DNA of 5,799 nucleotides from CBFDBT01 sp965603115. Its GTDB lineage: Bacteria; Pseudomonadota; Alphaproteobacteria; Sphingomonadales; Kordiimonadaceae. Positions 1 to 4,932 of the stretch are shown here, piece by piece. The notes beneath the pieces were generated by a model. That model searched no databases and was not told where the DNA came from. It was given only the letters and a program-made list of their open reading frames with translations. The translations under genes were made by a program, and so were the position numbers. Each line of letters starts with the position of its first letter. Within the stretch, counting starts at the first letter, position 1. The stretch lies in contig CBFDBT010000170.1 of NCBI GenBank assembly GCA_965603115.1, forward strand, positions 1 through 5,799, in the 5' to 3' direction.

Positions 1-1
1 T

Positions 2-127
2 ACGGTTGCAGCACTCGCCCACGCGGGTGTTAAAGACAGCTTCACCCATATATCTACCGCAGGCGGCGCATTCCTTGAGTGGATGGAAGGCAAAGAACTT
101 CCCGGCGTTGCTGCACTAGAAAAATAA
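2..127 (+). CDS. pgk: Phosphoglycerate kinase, C-terminal end (partial)
   Basis: These are the last 41 codons and the TAA stop of phosphoglycerate kinase, the cytoplasmic enzyme that interconverts 1,3-bisphosphoglycerate + ADP and 3-phosphoglycerate + ATP. Reading from base 2, the tail contains ISTAGGAFLEWMEGKELPGV, which matches the family's C-terminal signature (canonically STGGGASLE-x2-EGK-x-LPG), the glycine-rich loop that helps close the nucleotide/phosphoglycerate cleft. The TAGG form in place of TGGG is, to my knowledge, common in alphaproteobacterial enzymes. The rest of the gene lies upstream of the window. It ends just before a strong terminator and converges on the mddA-like gene. 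The aldolase gene downstream acts in the same pathway but is separated by a minus-strand block. The identity is very secure. Confidence 0.95.
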   Translation, partial: TVAALAHAGVKDSFTHISTAGGAFLEWMEGKELPGVAALEK

Positions 128-144
128 GCATTATACATTGATGC

Positions 145-183
145 AAAAAAGGCGGCCCCTGATATAGGAGAGCCGCCTTTTTT
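145..183. terminator. Bidirectional intrinsic terminator between pgk and the mddA-like gene
   Basis: AAAAAAGGCGGC (145-156) pairs perfectly with GCCGCCTTTTTT (172-183) around a 15-base loop, giving a 12-bp stem whose outer part is an A6/T6 run. Each strand therefore has a GC-rich hairpin followed by six Ts, so it can stop pgk transcripts on the plus strand and mddA transcripts (stop codon at 202) on the minus strand. Its place between two convergent genes fits this. Confidence 0.92.
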
Positions 184-201
184 ATACGCTTTGCCAAAAG
201 A

Positions 202-948
202 CTATTTATGGCGACCAAACGGCATAATGCTCGGTACTTTCGACATATAATCGTGATAAGTCTCGCCAAAATGCGAAATTAAATCCCGCTCTTCATAGCC
301 AACAGCCACAAACACATAAATGGTCATTACACTCGCGAAAAGTAAATGGCCTGCGCTCATCGCAGAAGAACACCAAAAGGCCAATATCATCCCGAAATAA
401 AGAGGATGACGCATATGTTTATACAAGAACGGTGTCCTGAACTTTTGGTCGGGCATTTCTTGGCCCTTGAAACGACACCAAACCTGTTGCAGCCCAAACA
501 ATTCGAAGTGATTGAGCAAGAAGGTGGATAACAATGTGATACCAAACCCGGCAAAAAACCCAACCATCATAACGTTTGACCACAGTCCCGGCTCCATCGC
601 CCAGACCACAGCTGGCATAGGTTGCCAGTAAGTAAATATAGCGACCAAAAGAACACTGGTGGTAAGAACATAAAAACTACGCTCAAGCGAAGGGGATAAA
701 ATTTTAGTAATTCTATTTTTAAAGCTTTTACGTGCCATAATGGTATGCGGAACTGCAAAAAGTAGCATCAAGCCAATATTTTTTACGGCAGACCCTGCAT
801 AAAACTCAGGCGGGACACCGGAATCAATAGTTTTTGGTGCACCAAGAAACGCAAGCATATCCCCGCCAACAAAAGCTATTAGATAAAGAAAAGTAGCAAA
901 GAAAAACCCATAAATTGCTACGCCACACAATAATATTAGAAACCCCAT
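202..948 (-). CDS. mddA: MddA-like membrane methyltransferase (putative methanethiol S-methyltransferase)
   Basis: This 248-residue polytopic membrane protein probably transfers a methyl group from S-adenosylmethionine to methanethiol to give dimethyl sulfide, as described for MddA. It has about five to six hydrophobic segments (near residues 3-30, 54-71, 92-108, 122-146 and 181-216). The C-terminal half carries the isoprenylcysteine/phospholipid methyltransferase-type SAM site: RHPLYFG at 180-186, then EERDL at 219-223 and FGETYHDY at 227-234. Other MddA-like stretches are KTIDSG (39-44), a PHTIMAR segment (67-73), LERSFYVL (88-95) and LNHFELFGLQQVW (145-157). The length suits the family. 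The start is supported by GGGGAG (955-960, read on the minus strand) six bases before ATG. It lies about 100 bases downstream of the XRE gene in the same direction, with no convincing promoter of its own. Assignment is from remembered family sequences. Related NnrU/ICMT-like enzymes act on other substrates, so the substrate is an inference. Confidence 0.8.
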   Translation of the reverse strand: MGFLILLCGVAIYGFFFATFLYLIAFVGGDMLAFLGAPKTIDSGVPPEFYAGSAVKNIGLMLLFAVPHTIMARKSFKNRITKILSPSLERSFYVLTTSVLLVAIFTYWQPMPAVVWAMEPGLWSNVMMVGFFAGFGITLLSTFLLNHFELFGLQQVWCRFKGQEMPDQKFRTPFLYKHMRHPLYFGMILAFWCSSAMSAGHLLFASVMTIYVFVAVGYEERDLISHFGETYHDYMSKVPSIMPFGRHK

Positions 949-1041
949 AACTAACTCCCCATTTAATTGTTGAAGAGTAAGTCATACCATATTTGTCCTA
1001 ATATTGAAAGCGTGGGTAGCAATTTGCACTATGAGCTTTAA

Positions 1042-1060
1042 TAGCGGTCATCAACCGCTA
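1042..1060 (-). other. Hairpin spanning the end of the XRE gene
   Basis: A perfect 7-bp inverted repeat, TAGCGGT (1042-1048) and ACCGCTA (1054-1060), encloses a five-base loop that contains the XRE stop codon (TGA on the minus strand, 1051-1053). No clear T-run follows on the minus strand (ATTAAAGC), so it is a weak terminator at best. It could instead protect the 3' end of the XRE message or reduce read-through into the mddA-like gene. Confidence 0.5.
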
Positions 1061-1245
1061 AACAAAAATAACTCCTCAATTTTGCTTTCAAATAGTTTAG
1101 CTATTTGAAAGGCAAGCGGTAAACTTGGATCATATTTACCCTTTTCAATCGCCACAATAGTTTGGCGTGATACATTTAATCGCTCTCCGAGGTCGGCCTG
1201 CGTCCAGCCGGCGGACTTACGGAATTCTTTTACTTTATTTTCCAT
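1051..1245 (-). CDS. Small XRE-family helix-turn-helix regulator
   Basis: This 64-residue protein is little more than a Cro/C1-type DNA-binding domain. The helix-turn-helix reads TQADLGERLNVSRQTIVAIE at residues 15-34, with SRQTIVAIEKGKY as the recognition helix, followed by PSLPLAFQIAKLF (40-52) and a short acidic/hydrophobic tail. It belongs to the compact group typified by Bacillus YozG-like regulators, which usually sit beside a small membrane protein. That arrangement is present here: the membrane gene lies nine bases upstream in the same direction. The start is fixed by an AGGAGG ribosome site that overlaps the stop codon of that gene, so the two are probably translationally coupled. 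It most likely represses its own operon through the palindrome at 1668-1683. The DNA-binding role is secure; the target and the signal are inferred. Confidence 0.9.
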   Translation of the reverse strand: MENKVKEFRKSAGWTQADLGERLNVSRQTIVAIEKGKYDPSLPLAFQIAKLFESKIEELFLFSG

Positions 1246-1250
1246 AACTG

Positions 1251-1257
1251 CCTCCTA
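1251..1257 (-). promoter_or_regulatory. Ribosome-binding site of the XRE gene, overlapping the upstream stop codon
   Basis: Read on the minus strand, TAGGAGG combines the TAG stop codon of the membrane-protein gene (1255-1257) with a consensus AGGAGG Shine-Dalgarno (1251-1256) placed five bases before the XRE ATG. Terminating ribosomes sit on the next gene's initiation site, which would tie the amount of regulator to the amount of membrane protein. Confidence 0.85.
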
Positions 1258-1620
1258 TGCATAAACGCGCTTGCGCCAAATTACGCCAAACACATAACTA
1301 AGAACAAGCATAGGGAAAACCCACTTCACGTTAAGGTCTGGTAGACCAGCATTGGACATCAATGACCAACTAAGTGTAGTGAAACCTGTGAAGAATGCGC
1401 TAAACACAATTGCTTCCATATGAATATGCTTCATCATTTCATCCATGTGTATCACACTTTGAAATGAAATTATTACAGCATAAGCCATGGGCAACATTGG
1501 CATTATTGCCAGCCCCCAATACCAAAGCTGACCAGCATATTCATCTCGCATACTGCTCATTAAAAAGACACTGCCCACATAGGCAGACATTGCTATAATA
1601 AGTTTATAATTATTTTTCAT
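1255..1620 (-). CDS. Small four-helix membrane protein of unknown function, partner of the XRE regulator
   Basis: I do not recognise a characterised function. The 121-residue product has four predicted membrane segments (about residues 6-23, 31-52, 66-88 and 99-115), a positively charged C-terminus (WRKRVYA) and no signal peptide cleavage site. The loop between helices 2 and 3 reads HMDEMMKHIHMEA (58-70) and resembles the DE-x2-(R/K)-x-I-x2-EA motif I recall from small membrane proteins encoded beside XRE regulators. The protein is rich in methionine and has three histidines clustered in that loop, which may or may not matter. Translation starts at ATG after CAGGAG (1627-1632), six bases away. 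It is the first gene of the operon and is transcribed from the divergent region toward the XRE gene. Its role as sensor, transporter part or immunity-like protein cannot be decided from sequence. Confidence 0.85.
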   Translation of the reverse strand: MKNNYKLIIAMSAYVGSVFLMSSMRDEYAGQLWYWGLAIMPMLPMAYAVIISFQSVIHMDEMMKHIHMEAIVFSAFFTGFTTLSWSLMSNAGLPDLNVKWVFPMLVLSYVFGVIWRKRVYA

Positions 1621-1642
1621 TTTTATCTCCTGTCGTTAACTC

Positions 1643-1654
1643 GGGCATTTGCCC
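1643..1654 (-). other. Short hairpin in the 5' leader of the membrane/XRE operon
   Basis: GGGCA-TT-TGCCC is a perfect self-complementary segment about 20-30 bases before the membrane-protein start codon, near the expected transcription start. On the plus strand it is followed by five Ts (1655-1659), but no plus-strand gene runs into it. A role in message stability is possible; its significance is uncertain. Confidence 0.35.
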
Positions 1655-1661
1655 TTTTTAA

Positions 1662-1690
1662 AATTAAGTAAAGTTACCTTTACATGTCAA
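1662..1690 (-). promoter_or_regulatory. Promoter of the membrane-protein/XRE operon
   Basis: On the minus strand a consensus TTGACA -35 box (1685-1690) is followed after exactly 17 bases by TTAATT (1662-1667), a weak -10 box. Transcription would start near 1655, leaving a leader of about 35 bases before the membrane-protein ATG. The spacer between the boxes is occupied by a perfect palindrome, the usual place for a repressor operator. Confidence 0.65.
1668..1683. promoter_or_regulatory. Palindromic operator candidate GTAAAG-4-CTTTAC
   Basis: GTAAAG (1668-1673), four bases, then CTTTAC (1678-1683) make a perfect 6+6 inverted repeat lying within the 17-base spacer of the promoter. A dimer bound here would block RNA polymerase. 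The XRE protein encoded by the same operon is the natural candidate. The binding itself is an inference. Confidence 0.65.
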
Positions 1691-1740
1691 GTAAGCTTTA
1701 CATAAAGCGCCTTAAGTATAATGTCAAGCACCCTTTACAA
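1684..1740. repeat. Direct repeat of a TGTCAAG...CTTTACA element upstream of the operon
   Basis: Two 20-base units, starting at 1684 and 1721 (37 bases apart), share ATGTCAAG at one end and CTTTACA near the other, matching at 16 of 20 positions by eye. The first also contains GTAAGCTTTAC, an imperfect version of the operator palindrome. With the copy at 1678-1683, CTTTAC occurs three times at spacings of 18 and 37 bases, which suggests repeated binding sites on one face of the helix or a duplicated promoter. Confidence 0.6.
1699..1727 (-). promoter_or_regulatory. Possible second, upstream promoter on the minus strand
   Basis: A second TTGACA (1722-1727) is followed after 17 bases by TATGTA (1699-1704), about half matching a -10 consensus. 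It points in the same direction as the operon promoter and lies 37 bases upstream. It arises from the same duplicated unit, so it could be a working promoter or simply a by-product of the repeat. Confidence 0.35.
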
Positions 1741-1769
1741 AAAAAGTTTATTTTATCTTCCAACAACAA

Positions 1770-1798
1770 TAGACAGCCTGAGCAAGATATTGTAATAC
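1770..1798 (+). promoter_or_regulatory. Candidate promoter of the aldolase gene
   Basis: TAGACA (1770-1775, five of six bases matching the -35 consensus) and TAATAC (1793-1798) are separated by 17 bases. Transcription would begin near 1805, giving a leader of about 45 bases that contains the GGGGG/CCCCC hairpin. The -10 box is poor, so confidence is limited. Confidence 0.4.
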
Positions 1799-1813
1799 AC
1801 CTCTATAACAAAC

Positions 1814-1827
1814 GGGGGATAACCCCC
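1814..1827 (+). other. Hairpin in the aldolase 5' leader
   Basis: GGGGG (1814-1818), the tetraloop ATAA, and CCCCC (1823-1827) form a compact all-GC stem 23 bases before the aldolase ATG. No T-run follows, so it is not an intrinsic terminator. At the 5' end of a highly expressed glycolytic message it may stabilise the RNA; this is an inference. Confidence 0.45.
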
Positions 1828-1850
1828 TTAAATCAAAAAGGGTCATACAA

Positions 1851-2771
1851 ATGAGAGTAACCAGAGCAGTTAAGAAAATTCTGTCCTATTATGAATCGGA
1901 CAATCCTGGAACCAAAGCCAATCTAGCGCGCATTTTGTCGACTGGTAAGCTTGCAGGCACTGGCAAGATGATCATCCTTCCTGTTGATCAGGGGTTTGAA
2001 CACGGGCCCGCTCGCTCATTTGCTCCCAATGCGCCTGCTTACGACCCCCACTATCACTATCAGCTTGCGATAGACGCCGGCCTTAATGCTTATGCCTCTA
2101 CCCTTGGCATGCTGGAAGCTGGTGCGGATACTTTTGCCGGTCAAATCCCAACTATTCTCAAAGTGAACAGCTCCAACAGCTGGGCAACAACAGCAGATTC
2201 GTCTGTAAACGCCAGTGTTGATGATGCGGTTCGCCTTGGCTGTGCAGCTGTTGGCTTTACGGTTTACCCAGGGTCAGATAATGCTCTCGGCATGTTTGAA
2301 GAGTTTCGTGAAATGGCCGCAGAAGCAAAAGCAAAAGGTATCGCTGTTGTTCTTTGGTCATACCCACGTGGTGGCAAGCTCAGTAAAGACGGTGAAACTG
2401 CCGCCGATGTTGGCGCATATGCAGCCCATATCGCTGCTGAACTTGGCGCACATATCATTAAAGTTAAACTGCCTAGTGACCACCTTGAACAAGCCGAAGC
2501 CAAAAAAGTATTTGAGGAAGAAGGCATCGCAGTTGCAACACAAGCCGACCGCGTTAAAGAAGTTATGCGCTCAGCCTTTAATGGTCGTCGTCTCGTTGTT
2601 TTCTCTGGTGGCAACAAAAAAGCGGCTTCCAGTGTTTTTGATGATGCACGGGCTATTCGCGACGGTGGTGGAAATGGTTCGATTATTGGTCGCAACACTT
2701 TCCAGCGCCCACGCGAAGATGCGATTGAAATGCTTAATCAGATCGTAGAGATTTACAGAGGCAAAGCTTAA
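1851..2771 (+). CDS. fbaB: Class I fructose-bisphosphate aldolase (FbaB/DhnA type)
   Basis: This 306-residue cytoplasmic enzyme reversibly cleaves fructose 1,6-bisphosphate to dihydroxyacetone phosphate and glyceraldehyde 3-phosphate through a lysine Schiff base, without a metal. It has the DhnA-type TIM-barrel features: LPVDQGFEHGP at 43-53 (catalytic aspartate region), VVLWSYPRGG (166-175), HIIKVKLPSD (201-210) with K204 the likeliest Schiff-base lysine (K206 the alternative), and the phosphate-binding strands VVFSGGNKK (249-257) and GGGNGSIIGRNTFQRP (272-287). The start is supported by AAAGGG (1837-1842) eight bases upstream and by the typical N-terminus. It is preceded by a divergent regulatory region and followed by a terminator-like hairpin. 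Pgk, the functional neighbour, lies across the minus-strand block. The bacterial FbaB family is a clearer match than the archaeal aldolase or DhnA/LsrF enzymes. Confidence 0.93.
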   Translation: MRVTRAVKKILSYYESDNPGTKANLARILSTGKLAGTGKMIILPVDQGFEHGPARSFAPNAPAYDPHYHYQLAIDAGLNAYASTLGMLEAGADTFAGQIPTILKVNSSNSWATTADSSVNASVDDAVRLGCAAVGFTVYPGSDNALGMFEEFREMAAEAKAKGIAVVLWSYPRGGKLSKDGETAADVGAYAAHIAAELGAHIIKVKLPSDHLEQAEAKKVFEEEGIAVATQADRVKEVMRSAFNGRRLVVFSGGNKKAASSVFDDARAIRDGGGNGSIIGRNTFQRPREDAIEMLNQIVEIYRGKA

Positions 2772-2800
2772 ATATAGCTGTCTGTGAATAATACTGGATT

Positions 2801-2840
2801 AGCCCTTTACCTTATATTATAGGTGAAGGGCTTATTTTTT
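2801..2840 (+). terminator. Intrinsic terminator or attenuator between the aldolase and thiE genes
   Basis: AGCCCTTTACCT (2801-2812) pairs with AGGTGAAGGGCT (2821-2832), a 12-bp stem with one G-U pair and an eight-base loop, followed by TATTTTTT (2833-2840). The form is that of an intrinsic terminator for the aldolase transcript. Only five bases separate the T-run from the thiE ribosome site, so any thiE transcript that starts upstream must pass through it. Confidence 0.85.
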
Positions 2841-2857
2841 CTCTCAAGGATGCTGCC

Positions 2858-3511
2858 ATGTCTGATGATATAAATCGCCCTTATCTCTATCTTATCACAC
2901 CGCCTATCATTAAGGATTTAGAGACCTTTGGCAAAGAATTGGATGCAGCTCTTGGTGCGGGGCAAGTTGCCTGTGTGCAATTACGTCTCAAAGACGCGAG
3001 CGATGATGAGATCATCAAGGCTGCACAAGCTTTGATGCCAATCACTAACAAACATGAAGTTTCTTTCATAATTAATGACCGCGCTGACTTAGCAAAGGAA
3101 TTAGATGCGGACGGTGTACATCTGGGACAAAGCGACGGTACCGTACAAGAGGCCCGTGAGCTTCTCGGCCACGATAAAGATATTGGCGTTACCTGCCACG
3201 ACAGCCGCCACCTTGGCTTTGAAGCTGGCGAAGCTGGTGCAAATTATGTCGCTTTTGGCGCTTTTTATCCAACAGAGACCAAAGTTTCCAGTTATCGCCC
3301 TGAGCCAGAAATTTTAAAGCTCTGGAGTGAAGGTACAGAAATTCCCTGTGTAGCAATCGGCGGCATTACGCCTGATAATTGCGCTCCACTTGTCGAAGCT
3401 GGTACAGATTTTATAGCAGCGTGTTCGTCAGTATGGGATCATCCTAAAGGCTCTGAAACAGCAGTAAAAGAGTTTGAAGAAATCTTTTGCCAAGAGCCAA
3501 TCAATGACTAA
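2858..3511 (+). CDS. thiE: Thiamine phosphate synthase family protein (ThiE-like)
   Basis: The 217-residue protein belongs to the thiamine phosphate synthase family, cytoplasmic TIM barrels that join the thiazole phosphate and hydroxymethylpyrimidine diphosphate halves of thiamine. Family sites are visible: LYLITP (10-15), the diphosphate-binding QLRLKD (41-46, with Q41, R43, K45), INDRADLA (72-79, N73-D74), DGVHLGQSDG (85-94, D93 as a likely Mg2+ ligand), IGVTCHDS (109-116), AFYPTETK (135-142) and AIGGITPDN (166-174). Two positions depart from the classical enzyme: the serine of G-x-S-x-H is T112, and the usual G-P-I-F turn reads G-A-F-Y. The start follows AAGGA (2846-2850) seven bases away. 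It overlaps the next gene by eight bases. No other thiamine gene or TPP riboswitch is visible, so it may be a paralogue with a shifted role; the family assignment is secure. Confidence 0.85.
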   Translation: MSDDINRPYLYLITPPIIKDLETFGKELDAALGAGQVACVQLRLKDASDDEIIKAAQALMPITNKHEVSFIINDRADLAKELDADGVHLGQSDGTVQEARELLGHDKDIGVTCHDSRHLGFEAGEAGANYVAFGAFYPTETKVSSYRPEPEILKLWSEGTEIPCVAIGGITPDNCAPLVEAGTDFIAACSSVWDHPKGSETAVKEFEEIFCQEPIND

Positions 3512-4211
3512 ACAGGCTTTCCATATCTTGATCTCGCGGATACATAAAATCGCCGGTGTCATTATCGTTGTTCAAATTCTCTTTTGGGCGGCGGGTGGAA
3601 TTGTTATGAGCGTTTTTCCCATCAAAGAAGTACGCTCTGAGCATAACCTCAAGCAAGCACTACCAATTGATAGCTCTATTAATTATGTTGAGAGATTGCG
3701 TGAAATTACCAATCCCGATGATGTGCTATCTTTTAAGGCTGGCATGATTACGGATCAAGCTGTGATAAGCGTAAATTTTAAAGACAATCGCACTGAAGTT
3801 TATAGCGTCGATAGTGGTGATAAACTTTCACCCTTCAATGAGACTTGGGCGCGTAATATTGCAAGCGCGGATTATAATGACCAAGGTTCTATCAGCGCAG
3901 TAGAATGGATGGAAGAAGACAATCTATATTACCGAGGCAAACTCCCTGTTTGGAAAATAAGCTTTAACGATAGTGCTAATAAAGTGCTCTATGTAAGTCC
4001 AAGAACTGGCCTCATAGCCGCAAGGCGCAGCACCCTTTGGCGGGTTTATGATACCCTATGGATGTTGCATATTATGGATTATAAAACCCGCGGCGACCAC
4101 AATAACTGGTTTTTGATCATCGCCTCTTTCATGCTGTTCTTCTTTAGCGTGTCCGGGTTAATATTATTATATTACAGACTCCGTAAACGGGATTTCAAAA
4201 TATTTTCCTAA
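3504..4211 (+). CDS. PepSY-domain membrane protein of unknown function
   Basis: The 235-residue product has an N-terminal membrane helix (about 15-38) after SRIHKIAG, a central extracytoplasmic region of about 160 residues, and a second helix (about 203-224) ending in YYRLRKR. The central part looks like a PepSY-type domain: LPVWKISF (147-154), VLYVSPRTGLIAARR (161-175), then LWRVYDTLWMLHIMDY (178-193), a sequence typical of PepSY-associated membrane proteins. Some relatives are linked to redox or iron functions, but nothing here proves this; H14 and H189 at the membrane edges are possible haem or metal ligands by analogy only. I chose ATG at 3504, whose ATGACTAA overlaps the thiE stop, over an in-frame TTG at 3474 that would lengthen the overlap to 38 bases. 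A weak AAGAG (3492-3496) precedes it. The overlap suggests translational coupling with thiE. Confidence 0.8.
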   Translation: MTKQAFHILISRIHKIAGVIIVVQILFWAAGGIVMSVFPIKEVRSEHNLKQALPIDSSINYVERLREITNPDDVLSFKAGMITDQAVISVNFKDNRTEVYSVDSGDKLSPFNETWARNIASADYNDQGSISAVEWMEEDNLYYRGKLPVWKISFNDSANKVLYVSPRTGLIAARRSTLWRVYDTLWMLHIMDYKTRGDHNNWFLIIASFMLFFFSVSGLILLYYRLRKRDFKIFS

Positions 4212-4214
4212 ATC

Positions 4215-4236
4215 CAAAGGGCACTGGGTGCCTTTG
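4215..4236 (+). other. Hairpin and C-rich tract after the PepSY gene (possible Rho-dependent end)
   Basis: CAAAG-GGCAC (4215-4224) pairs with GTGCC-TTTG (4228-4236) with one bulged G. No T-run follows, so it is not a standard intrinsic terminator. Instead the plus strand is strikingly C-rich and G-poor from 4238 to about 4279, the composition Rho prefers. Transcripts of thiE-PepSY may end here before the efp promoter. The function is inferred. Confidence 0.4.
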
Positions 4237-4273
4237 AACCCCATTGACCCCCCGCCCCGTCTCTGCTACATGC

Positions 4274-4302
4274 TCGCCAAGATATTTGTTCTTTGATATA
4301 GT
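4274..4302 (+). promoter_or_regulatory. Candidate promoter of efp-suhB
   Basis: TCGCCA (4274-4279, four of six matching the -35 consensus) and TATAGT (4297-4302, five of six matching the -10 consensus) are spaced by 17 bases. Transcription would start near 4309, leaving a leader of about 18 bases that holds the efp ribosome site GAGGG (4315-4319). Confidence 0.55.
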
Positions 4303-4326
4303 GATGACCACAAAGAGGGTTTTGAG

Positions 4327-4893
4327 ATGAAAATAGATGGCAACAACGTCCGTCCAGGATATGTAATTGAACACCAAGGCGGCCTATGGCGCGCTGCAAA
4401 AATTTCCCACACCCAGCCTGGCAAGGGCGGTGCTTATTTGCAGGTCGAACTAAAAAATCTGCGCACAGGTGCAAAGCTAAACGAGCGTTTTCGCAGCAGT
4501 GAAAAAGTTGAGCGTGTTACATTGGAGCAAAAAGATTATCAATTCCTCTTTGCTGACGGCGACATGTACACTTTCATGGATGGCGTAAGCTACGAACAAA
4601 TCGAAATTAGCGGCGAAGATATCGGCGAAGATAAAATCTTTCTTCAAGACGGCATGGACGTAACGATTGAATTTCATGAAGACACCCCTCTTGGCGTCAC
4701 TATACCTGAAAAAGTCACACTCGAAGTCACTGAAACTGAAGCCGTTATTAAAGGCCAAACCGCTGCTGGTGGTTATAAGCCTGCTATTCTCGAAAATGGA
4801 ATACGCATTGGCGTGCCCCAATTCATCAAAGTCGGCGACAAAGTTGTTATCCGCACGGAAGATCGTGAATATTCTACTCGCGCCGATAAATAG
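4327..4893 (+). CDS. efp: Elongation factor P
   Basis: EF-P binds beside the P-site tRNA on ribosomes stalled at consecutive prolines and speeds peptide bond formation. The 188-residue length is standard. The N-terminal KOW-like domain (about 1-63) carries the loop HTQPGKGGAYLQV (28-40), whose tip lysine K33 corresponds to the residue that EpmA/EpmB lysylate in Escherichia coli (K34). An OB-fold follows (about 65-127), then a second OB-fold with AAGGYKPAILENGIRIGVP (146-164), close to the family's C-terminal signature. The start is supported by GAGGG (4315-4319) seven bases upstream. It is transcribed with the suhB-like gene 39 bases downstream, a neighbour pair I recall from other alphaproteobacteria. 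No epmA or epmB gene lies in the window, so whether K33 is modified is unknown. Identity is very secure. Confidence 0.97.
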   Translation: MKIDGNNVRPGYVIEHQGGLWRAAKISHTQPGKGGAYLQVELKNLRTGAKLNERFRSSEKVERVTLEQKDYQFLFADGDMYTFMDGVSYEQIEISGEDIGEDKIFLQDGMDVTIEFHEDTPLGVTIPEKVTLEVTETEAVIKGQTAAGGYKPAILENGIRIGVPQFIKVGDKVVIRTEDREYSTRADK

Positions 4894-4932
4894 TTCCAGA
4901 AATAACCCCTCACTGACGAAGGAAACTCCCCC

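Noticed and set aside
54..269. Minus-strand open frame of 71 codons
   Set aside because: It overlaps the pgk end, the terminator and the mddA tail, has no recognisable domain and no ribosome site; it is a shadow frame.
989..1004. ATATT-6-AATAT inverted repeat between the mddA-like and XRE genes
   Set aside because: The arms are only five AT pairs, likely by chance in AT-rich DNA, and I found no convincing -35/-10 pair to make it an operator; it could be revisited if mddA proves to have its own promoter.
1684..1740. CRISPR-like repeats
   Set aside because: Only two imperfect 20-base units with a 17-base gap, in a promoter region and with no cas genes; they are better explained as regulatory repeats.
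2264..2698. Minus-strand open frame of 144 codons inside the aldolase gene
   Set aside because: It is antisense to a well-identified gene, is of low complexity (serine, alanine and proline rich) and shows no family motifs; it is a reading-frame shadow.
2772..2857. TPP riboswitch upstream of the ThiE-like gene
   Set aside because: The conserved CTGAGA and related core segments are absent; the only structure is the terminator-like hairpin.
3474..3503. Ten-codon upstream extension of the PepSY gene from a TTG
   Set aside because: It needs a rare start and a 38-base overlap with thiE, whereas ATG at 3504 gives a typical overlapping stop/start.
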